Shown here in pieces: positions 47,570 through 53,522 of a DNA stretch of 64,000 nt (within the stretch, counting starts at the first letter, position 1; every line of letters starts with the position of its first letter). The position numbers and the translations under genes were made by a program. Below the pieces are notes generated by a model that was given only the letters and a program-made list of their open reading frames with translations, did no database searches and was not told the origin of the DNA. The DNA comes from Desulfovibrio psychrotolerans (lineage in GTDB: Bacteria; Desulfobacterota; Desulfovibrionia; Desulfovibrionales; Desulfovibrionaceae), in the NCBI RefSeq assembly GCF_013340305.1, contig NZ_BLVP01000043.1, forward strand, positions 124,001 to 188,000, given 5' to 3'.

Positions 47570-48860
47570 GGAAGTTTTTGTCTACGTGGACCTTCAAGGA
47601 GCGCCGCATTTTGTTGGCCGTTTGTGGGCTCACGATGGTCGGAACGGGGAGACTGCCTCTTTTCAATACGCGGAAGAATGGCACAACTCGATGCTGAAGT
47701 TCAGCCTGGAACCCTATTTGAAGGTGGGAGAAGGGACATTTGCATCCCCTCAGGGCAAAGCTCTTTTCGGGTCCATTGGGGATTCCGCTCCGGACCGCTG
47801 GGGCCGTGTGCTCATGGAGCGCCGGGAGGCGCGTCAGGCCAGACTGGAAAACCGTGCTCCCCGGCATCTGCTCGACTCAGACTATCTGCTCTTGGTATCT
47901 GATACCGCCCGGCAGGGGGCGCTTCGCTTTTCGTTGACCAAGGAGGGACCCTTTTTAGCTTCAGATGCCGACACAGCCATTCCGCCTATCATCAACCTTG
48001 GCAGACTGCTAGAAGCATCAACACGAGTCCTGAATCGTCAGGAAGTGGATGAGGATATCCGGGATCTGGTCAACCCGGGCGCTTCGCTTGGAGGAGCACG
48101 CCCAAAGGCATCGGTATTTGGAACCGATGGACGTTTGCGCATCGCCAAATTTTCCAGTCCGCATGACAGGTGGAATGTTGTCGTATGGGAATATGTATGC
48201 CTGCAGATGGCGGCACAGGCTGGCATCACAACCTCTGGCCACCGGCTTGAAAAGGTAGGGGAGGCGAACGTGTTGATTCTTGAACGGTTTGACAGAACCG
48301 GCGGGGGGCATCGAATTCCTTATCTTTCAGCAATGAGCATGCTGAATTACTCGGATGGGGAGCATGGTTCCTATCTTGAACTTGCTGAAATACTGAGAGA
48401 GAACGGCGCTGCCGCAGAGGCGGATTTAAAGGAACTTTGGCGACGCCTTGTGTTCAACATCATGGTTTCCAACGTGGACGACCATCTGCGGAACCACGGA
48501 TTCCTTTACGCTGGGTCTGACGGGTGGAGGCTTTCTCCCGTATTCGACCTTGAAGCAACTCCGACCAGCGAAAAAGCAAGAACTTTGCACACCACCATTG
48601 ACATGTACGATGGAACGGCCTCGCTTGAGCTGGCCCTGGAGGTTGCTCAAGATTTCGGACTTGATCTGAACACTGCCCGGGGAATTGCCAAAGAGGTAGC
48701 CAAGGCAACATCCCGCTGGAATGTCTTGGCATCCAGATGCGGGATAACGCCTAACGAGATTGAGTTCATGCGTTCTGCTTTTGTGCACGATGATCTGCGT
48801 CTGGGACTCGCGGGCGGAAAAAGCTCCCCGGCCCCATGTTCTACCCCTCCTGCGGTCTGA
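47562..48860 (+). CDS. hipA: HipA-family serine/threonine kinase toxin
   Basis: 432-aa protein. In HipA proteins the kinase phosphorylates a target such as glutamyl-tRNA synthetase and arrests growth. Family motifs are visible: N-terminal GSIGDSAPDRWGR, the loop GASLGGARPKASV, LILERFDRTGG, catalytic NIMVSNVDDHLRNHGFLY, and metal-binding LSPVFDLEATP. All key acidic and Asn residues are present, so it is probably active. Translation starts at GTG 47562 with AGGTG upstream, inside hipB. The last 20 bp overlap the 3' end of the convergent cooC, and the C-terminal tail (SSPAPCSTPPAV) is encoded partly by cooC's antisense strand. Confidence 0.87.
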   Translation: MPKEVFVYVDLQGAPHFVGRLWAHDGRNGETASFQYAEEWHNSMLKFSLEPYLKVGEGTFASPQGKALFGSIGDSAPDRWGRVLMERREARQARLENRAPRHLLDSDYLLLVSDTARQGALRFSLTKEGPFLASDADTAIPPIINLGRLLEASTRVLNRQEVDEDIRDLVNPGASLGGARPKASVFGTDGRLRIAKFSSPHDRWNVVVWEYVCLQMAAQAGITTSGHRLEKVGEANVLILERFDRTGGGHRIPYLSAMSMLNYSDGEHGSYLELAEILRENGAAAEADLKELWRRLVFNIMVSNVDDHLRNHGFLYAGSDGWRLSPVFDLEATPTSEKARTLHTTIDMYDGTASLELALEVAQDFGLDLNTARGIAKEVAKATSRWNVLASRCGITPNEIEFMRSAFVHDDLRLGLAGGKSSPAPCSTPPAV

Positions 48861-49839
48861 AGTGAGCGAGGATGCGGGCCAGTATCGCGTCCACATCCGT
48901 AGGCGCGCCCGCATGCCCGCCTGAGCCTGAATCGGGGCCTGCTCCGGCGTGCTCATTCCGGTACGGCGCACCAGTCTCCAGCCCCAGAACGCAGGGGGTC
49001 TGCAACTGCCGTGCGACAAGGGCGGGCACCACGGGCAGGGCCACATGTGATTGTGGGAGGCCGGGGATGCCGGGAAGCCCGGGAATAGCGGGAAGGCTGT
49101 GCAGATTCTGCCGGCCGTGCAGACTGTCCTGCCCGTGCAAGTTGTTCTGCCTGTGTAAGCTGTTCTGCCCGTCTGGATTGCCCGGAGAGGACGGCGGTGC
49201 CGCATCATGCTCATCCAGAAACGCCGCCGGTGCCCTGTTCAGCACCAGCAGCTGCTGTTCAAGCCCCAGCCCGGCGGCCATGCGGCCCACCTCGGCGGCG
49301 GTTTCCAGTCCGCGGTAGCTCGGCTCGGAAACAACAATCACACCATCGGCATGGGCCACGGTGCCGCGTCCCAGATGTTCCACTCCGGCCTCAAGGTCCA
49401 CCAGCACCCATTCCCTGCGTTCCAGCACCAGATGCGCCAGCAGTGCCTTGAGCAGGGCGTTTGCCTCGCACGCGCATCCGCCGCCCGCTGCCGTAAGGCC
49501 CCCCATGACCAGAAGCCGCTTTTCGCCCGCCGTGCAGCCGGGAAGCGCGGGGCCTCCCAGCGGCACGGGAACAAACAGTGATTCAGGCAGGTCGCCCACG
49601 TCCGGATTCAGGTTCAGCATGGTGCCGCCCGCGCGTATGCGCTGCTCAATCAGATCGCGGCGGCCCGCCAGCGGCTCCGGCAACTGGTCGCGTGAAAGGC
49701 CGGAAGCCTGCCCCAGCGACAGGGCCGTATCCGCATCCACCATCCAGACCGTCTGCCCGGAGCGGGCCAGATAATCTGCCAGCCACGCCGTCAGGGTGGT
49801 CTTGCCCACGCCGCCTTTGCCCGCCACTGCCAATTTCAT
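48841..49839 (-). CDS. cooC: CODH nickel-insertion ATPase CooC, with His-repeat insertion
   Basis: 332-aa MinD-type ATPase needed for nickel insertion into the C-cluster of carbon monoxide dehydrogenase. The deviant Walker A GKGGVGKTT is at residues 8-16, and the CxC metal-binding pair is at C122/C124 (GGGCACEANALL). It is longer than the usual 250-260 aa because of an insertion at about residues 212-268, made of six-residue repeats (QNSLHR, QNNLHG, QDSLHG) and a Pro/Gly/Ile repeat, plus a Gly/Ser-rich stretch near the C-terminus. The start at 49839 has AGGAG six bases upstream. It is about 230 bp downstream of cooS. Its 3' end overlaps hipA. Confidence 0.93.
   Translation of the reverse strand: MKLAVAGKGGVGKTTLTAWLADYLARSGQTVWMVDADTALSLGQASGLSRDQLPEPLAGRRDLIEQRIRAGGTMLNLNPDVGDLPESLFVPVPLGGPALPGCTAGEKRLLVMGGLTAAGGGCACEANALLKALLAHLVLERREWVLVDLEAGVEHLGRGTVAHADGVIVVSEPSYRGLETAAEVGRMAAGLGLEQQLLVLNRAPAAFLDEHDAAPPSSPGNPDGQNSLHRQNNLHGQDSLHGRQNLHSLPAIPGLPGIPGLPQSHVALPVVPALVARQLQTPCVLGLETGAPYRNEHAGAGPDSGSGGHAGAPTDVDAILARILAHFRPQEG
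49095..49184. repeat. 18-bp tandem repeat inside cooC (5 units)
   Basis: Five successive 18-bp units starting at 49095, 49113, 49131, 49149 and 49167 encode the hexapeptide repeat with a histidine in most units. Confidence 0.88.
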
Positions 49840-49880
49840 GAGATACTCCTTGTCCGGTTCGTCTGGCTGCCCAGATACTT

Positions 49881-49925
49881 CGGTCACCTCGGTCACCTCG
49901 GTCACCCCGGTCACCCCGGTCGCCC
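49881..49925. repeat. 9-bp tandem repeat between cooS and cooC (5 units)
   Basis: cggtcacct-type units repeat five times at 9-bp spacing, about 40 bp upstream of the cooC start, in the 232-bp gap between cooS and cooC. Confidence 0.88.
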
Positions 49926-50071
49926 CGGATGCCGGGATTCTGCGGCGCAACGCGGAATGTTCAGTTATCGCGCGTGGTTCTCTGCGCGTCCCCGGTGGCG
50001 GGGCCTGAACATTTCCTGCGCTGCGCCGCGTATGGTGCAGATTGACCCGCAAAAACAGGCAGAACAGCCGG

Positions 50072-51967
50072 TTACGGCTTCAACCCCAGCGCTTCACGCT
50101 TGGCGCGGATACGGGCATCCAGCAGGTCTGCCGCTTTGAGCGGGTCCGGTTCCACCGCAAAGCTTGCGCCCACAAGTCCTTCCAGTCCGTTGAGGGCAAG
50201 GTCGGTGACGGTCTGGGAGCCGAGAATGTTGGGCGGCAGGCCCAGATGCGTGTACACGCCGCTGGCCACGGCGTACATGCCTATGGCCGCAGCCTTTTCA
50301 GAATACCATTCCGGCGAGGAGGCACCCACGGGCAGGTCAGAGATATCCACCCCCAGCTCGTTGGCGATGAGGCCGCACAGGTGCATGATGCGCGAATTGT
50401 CCACGCAGCTGCCCATGTGCAGCACGGGCGGAATGCCCAGCGCGGTGCACACGGCCTTAAGCCCCGGTCCGGCCATGGAGGCGGCTTCCGGCACCAGCAG
50501 GCCCGCCTTGCCTGCGGCGGTGGTGACGCAGCCGGTTGCCAGCACCATGATGTCGCGTTCAATAAGGGCCTTGGCCAGCCCCACGTTGGCGGAGTCCTGC
50601 TGGATTTTTGGGTTGTTGCAGCCCACAATGGCCACAAACCCCCGGATGGACCCCGCCTTCACGGCGTCCAGCAGCGGGGTAAGGCTGCCGCCCAGTGCGT
50701 TGAGGATGGCCTCGTTGGAGAAGCCGGTCATGATGCGCACAGGCTCCACGGGGATTTCCACGCGCTTGGGGTCGCGTTCCGCAAAGGCGTCCACAGCCAT
50801 CTGCACAATCTTGCGCGCCTCTTCCATGGCGTTGTGCGGGTGGATGTCAAAGTGGATGGCACCGGTAAAGCGTGCCTTGCCGGCAGTGGTTATGAACCGG
50901 GTATGGTAGCAGCCCGCTATCTGCACAAGGCTGGGCATGATGCACTGGTAATCCACCACCACGGCTTCCACCGCGCCCGTGACAATGGCCAGTTCCGTCA
51001 TGAGATGGTTGCCCGCCATGGGAATGCCCTGCCGCATGAGCAGTTCGTTGCCCGTGCAGCACAGCCCGCCCACAGTAATGCCGGAAGCGCCGTGCGCCTT
51101 GGCGGCGGCAATAAGCTGCGGCTCGCGCGCGGCGGCAAGAATCATCTCCGAGACCACGGGATTATGCCCGTGTACGAGTATGTTCACGGTGTCCTTTTTC
51201 AGGATGCCAAGATTGGCGGTGGACATGGAGGGCGTGGGCACGCCGAAGATGATGTCGGAAAGCTCCGTGCCGATCATGGAGCCGGACCAGCCGTCCGCCA
51301 GCGCACAACGGGCGGCGTGGATGAGGGTGTTCGGGGCATCGTTGTCGCAGCCCATGTGGGTGCGGTGCATCATCTCTGCAATTTCGCGGTCCACACCGCG
51401 GGGAGTCATGCCCAGCTTTTCCCACAGGGCGCGCCGCTTTTCCGGGGCGCGGGCAAGAAAGCCCACAGATTTGCGGCGGCTGCCGAAGTCGCTGTAGCAC
51501 TCGTCCACAAGGTCGCGGGCCACATCCATGAGCGGACGCTCCGCCGCGTCTATGCCCAGTTCGGCGGCAATGCGGCGCAGCTTGGCTTCGTCGCGGATGG
51601 CGTAGTCTGTGGTTTCGCCCTCCACAATGGCCTCTAGCACCTCTATGAGGTCGCGCCCGTGGTCGGAATGCCCTGCGGAGCCGCCCGCGATGAACCGCCC
51701 GAAATTGCGCGCCACAATCACATCGGCATCTGCCCCACACACGCCGCGCTGCAACTTGCCGCTCTTGGTCGCCTTGGGGCTTATGCGGCAGGGGCCCATG
51801 ACACAGTTGCGGCAGGTGGTGCCCAGTTCACAGAAGGTGCAGTGGGGGGTCTGCTGCTCCAGCCTGTCCCACGCGGTTTCCACGCCTTCTGCCCGCGCCT
51901 TGCGGAGCATGCTCCGGGCGTCTTCCCAAATCGAAAGTTCTTCTACGCTACGCTGTTCTCTGGTCAT
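50072..51967 (-). CDS. cooS: Anaerobic Ni-Fe carbon monoxide dehydrogenase catalytic subunit
   Basis: 631-aa enzyme that oxidises CO to CO2 with a NiFe4S4 C-cluster. N-terminal cysteines are C43xxC46 (D-cluster) and C52, C55, C60 (B-cluster). C-cluster ligands can be placed: His in VHGHNPVVSEM, Cys in GGLCCTGNELL, VDYQCIMPS, AIVGCNNPK, ATGCVTTAAGK and MGSCVDNSR. The CX2C spacing of the D-cluster, rather than CX7C, is as in the D. vulgaris enzyme, where that cluster is [2Fe-2S]. The start at 51967 (MTREQRS) has AGGAG six bases upstream; the frame opens at 52006. A CooA-type site lies about 155 bp upstream. cooC follows; no cooF or hydrogenase genes are adjacent. Confidence 0.97.
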   Translation of the reverse strand: MTREQRSVEELSIWEDARSMLRKARAEGVETAWDRLEQQTPHCTFCELGTTCRNCVMGPCRISPKATKSGKLQRGVCGADADVIVARNFGRFIAGGSAGHSDHGRDLIEVLEAIVEGETTDYAIRDEAKLRRIAAELGIDAAERPLMDVARDLVDECYSDFGSRRKSVGFLARAPEKRRALWEKLGMTPRGVDREIAEMMHRTHMGCDNDAPNTLIHAARCALADGWSGSMIGTELSDIIFGVPTPSMSTANLGILKKDTVNILVHGHNPVVSEMILAAAREPQLIAAAKAHGASGITVGGLCCTGNELLMRQGIPMAGNHLMTELAIVTGAVEAVVVDYQCIMPSLVQIAGCYHTRFITTAGKARFTGAIHFDIHPHNAMEEARKIVQMAVDAFAERDPKRVEIPVEPVRIMTGFSNEAILNALGGSLTPLLDAVKAGSIRGFVAIVGCNNPKIQQDSANVGLAKALIERDIMVLATGCVTTAAGKAGLLVPEAASMAGPGLKAVCTALGIPPVLHMGSCVDNSRIMHLCGLIANELGVDISDLPVGASSPEWYSEKAAAIGMYAVASGVYTHLGLPPNILGSQTVTDLALNGLEGLVGASFAVEPDPLKAADLLDARIRAKREALGLKP

Positions 51968-51984
51968 CGCTGTCTCCTGTCTGA

Positions 51985-52009
51985 CCGTTGAAAAGGCATT
52001 TTCCAACGG
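51985..52009. promoter_or_regulatory. Inverted repeat in the cooS leader
   Basis: ccgttgaaaagg and ttttccaacgg form an imperfect hairpin about 18 bp upstream of the cooS start codon, next to the ribosome-binding site. It could affect translation or bind a protein. Confidence 0.45.
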
Positions 52010-52094
52010 CCGCTATGCTTGGCTTGGTCTTTCGCACCCCCTGCGCCACACGGGCACCACACTCGTCTTTTCCGCAGAACGTGCTCCTGCATGC

Positions 52095-52137
52095 AGCGTA
52101 GGCGGCATTTGCGGTTGTGTCTGTCGGCTGGACGACA
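52095..52137 (-). promoter_or_regulatory. CooA-binding site and promoter of cooS
   Basis: TGTCG-GCTGGA-CGACA at 52122-52137 is a perfect 5-6-5 palindrome of the CooA type (R. rubrum sites are TGTCA/CGACA-like). On the minus strand a TACGCT element at 52100-52095 would serve as -10, putting the start site near 52088, so the palindrome is centred at about -41, the classic class II activator position. Confidence 0.7.
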
Positions 52138-52140
52138 AAA

Positions 52141-52176
52141 CTGAACGCCGTACCAATGATTTGGTACGGCGTTCAG
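52141..52176. repeat. 36-bp perfect palindrome, copy 1
   Basis: ctgaacgccgtaccaa and ttggtacggcgttcag are exact reverse complements around tgat. It is identical over all 36 bp to copy 2 at 52388-52423. On the minus strand it is followed by ttttgtcg, so copy 1 could end transcripts coming from cooA. It adjoins the CooA site. Confidence 0.95.
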
Positions 52177-52301
52177 CCAGCATGATGACAAAGAGTTCTT
52201 TGAGTTTTTTTCGCCTCCGGCGGGCAGGGAGCTGAGCCCGCTCTGCTCTCTTCATCCGTAAAGCTCAAAGATTCGCCAACGGCTGAAGGCCTGCACCCCG
52301 C

Positions 52302-52379
52302 CTTAGCGAGATAAATCCGTTTTTTGACTTCAGACTCGGCTTTACGAAAATCCGTTTTCGAAAAAACACGGTTTGTCAG
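52302..52379. repeat. Dispersed repeat element, copy B
   Basis: Related to 47037-47097 by shared blocks in the same order (see copy A). The 537-bp gap between cooS and cooA has no gene. It contains the CooA site, the two 36-bp palindromes and this element, with a further small acga aaatccg / cggattt-type inverted repeat inside it. Confidence 0.7.
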
Positions 52380-52387
52380 CTATCTGA

Positions 52388-52423
52388 CTGAACGCCGTAC
52401 CAATGATTTGGTACGGCGTTCAG
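52388..52423. repeat. 36-bp perfect palindrome, copy 2
   Basis: Exact copy of the palindrome at 52141-52176, located about 80 bp downstream of the cooA stop codon, with no T-run on either side. Confidence 0.95.
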
Positions 52424-52504
52424 CAAGGAGTTCTGTCCGGTGTTCTGCGCGGGATGTACCCGGTGCCATGCCCGGTTTTTTTATTGATTTGTTCGCGCTG
52501 GTAG

Positions 52505-53293
52505 TCAGCCGGTAAGCTCGCGCAGCCGCTCTTCGTCGAGAATGTGATACACGCCCCGCCGCTCACGGTGGAGAATGCCGGAGCGGGTGAAGTCGTTCAG
52601 CAGGGTGGAAACGGTCTGCCGTGTGGTGCCCAGATGCTGGGCGAGCAGCTCGCCTGTCATGTTCAGCGTTACCGTGCGCGGTGCGGGTGCAGGGGCACCC
52701 GGCAAGCCGGGAACTTCCGCCGTGGCGGCAGGCTCCGCCGAATCGAGCAGAAAGGCGGCAAGCCGTGCGGTTGCATCGCGGAACACCAGCCCGTCTATGA
52801 TGCCGAAGGCGTTTTTGAGAATGCCGCCCAGCACCCGGACCATGGTCTTGGTAAACTGCGGCACGTCCATCATGCGGCGGTGGAAGGTGGCAATATCCGT
52901 GAGCAGCACGGTGCAGTCATCCAGTGCCTGCACAAAAGTGTTGGTGTGGCTGGTGTAGATGTCGCCGGGTTGCAGAATGGCAATGGTGAATTCCTTGTCG
53001 TCATAGGCAAGGTACACCCGCACCCTGCCCTTGCGGACAATGAACACGTAGTTGTGCAGCGGCGTTGCCCTGCCTGCCGCCTCTCCCGTGCCATGCGCCT
53101 GATGGGGCAGAGAGGGGCGGGCGTCGTGGGGGGCATGCGTGTGCCCGGGTGCGGCGGGCTGGCTTTCATCATCATATTCCGGCTGAAAGATGATGGTGTT
53201 GCGCGCGAATGTGCGCTCCCGGAACGCGGAGAGCAGCTCGGCGAATTCCGGTCGGGCCAGTTCCTCCAGCAGATTCATGCTGGTAAATTTCAT
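52505..53293 (-). CDS. cooA: CooA-like CO-sensing transcription activator (CRP/FNR family)
   Basis: 262-aa heme-based CO sensor by homology and context. The cyclic-nucleotide-binding-type beta-roll is followed by a long dimer helix and a CRP helix-turn-helix (LLAQHLGTTRQTVSTLLNDF). In GDIYTSHTNTF the His (H116) lines up with the heme ligand His77 of R. rubrum CooA; Cys75 of that protein is Thr here. A His-rich insertion at about residues 41-79 (five His in 17 residues) and a Pro/Ala-rich insertion before the DNA-binding domain make it longer than the usual 220 aa. The ATG at 53293 is eight bases after AGGAG; an in-frame GTG at 53314 would put that site inside the gene. It lies upstream of cooS-cooC, which has a CooA site. 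Confidence 0.85.
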   Translation of the reverse strand: MKFTSMNLLEELARPEFAELLSAFRERTFARNTIIFQPEYDDESQPAAPGHTHAPHDARPSLPHQAHGTGEAAGRATPLHNYVFIVRKGRVRVYLAYDDKEFTIAILQPGDIYTSHTNTFVQALDDCTVLLTDIATFHRRMMDVPQFTKTMVRVLGGILKNAFGIIDGLVFRDATARLAAFLLDSAEPAATAEVPGLPGAPAPAPRTVTLNMTGELLAQHLGTTRQTVSTLLNDFTRSGILHRERRGVYHILDEERLRELTG

Positions 53294-53435
53294 GCGTGTG
53301 GCTCCTGATTGCACGCATCATACATGAGTCGGCAGGGAGAGCAACGGCTCACCTCGCGCCGGAGTCCGGGCGTAAGGGGAAAGATTCGTCAGCCCCAGAA
53401 GGAACCCCGGAAGGAGCATGGAAGGGGGCGGACGA

Positions 53436-53484
53436 AAAGGGGCGGCTCCGCCCGGCGGGATGCGGGTGTGCGCCGGGCGGAGCC
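53436..53484 (-). terminator. Terminator of the acyltransferase gene
   Basis: ggctccgcccggcg / cgccgggcggagcc is a perfect 14-bp stem with a 13-nt loop. On the minus strand it is followed by gccccttttcg. It lies 40 bp downstream of the acyltransferase stop and upstream of cooA, so it insulates cooA. Confidence 0.65.
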
Positions 53485-53522
53485 TGTGCCGGGTGGGTGA
53501 AGCCCGGTCCGGGAGGAAATGG

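Noticed and set aside
50042-51637. 531-aa open frame on the plus strand
   Set aside because: Antisense to cooS; His/Gly-rich composition without domain pattern.
52190-52225. caaag-agtt-ctttg plus T-run as a plus-strand terminator
   Set aside because: The stem has only five A/T-rich pairs and there is no plus-strand gene upstream to terminate.
53294-53314. GTG start giving a CooA seven residues longer
   Set aside because: The AGGAG site lies between this GTG and the ATG at 53293 at ideal spacing for the latter.
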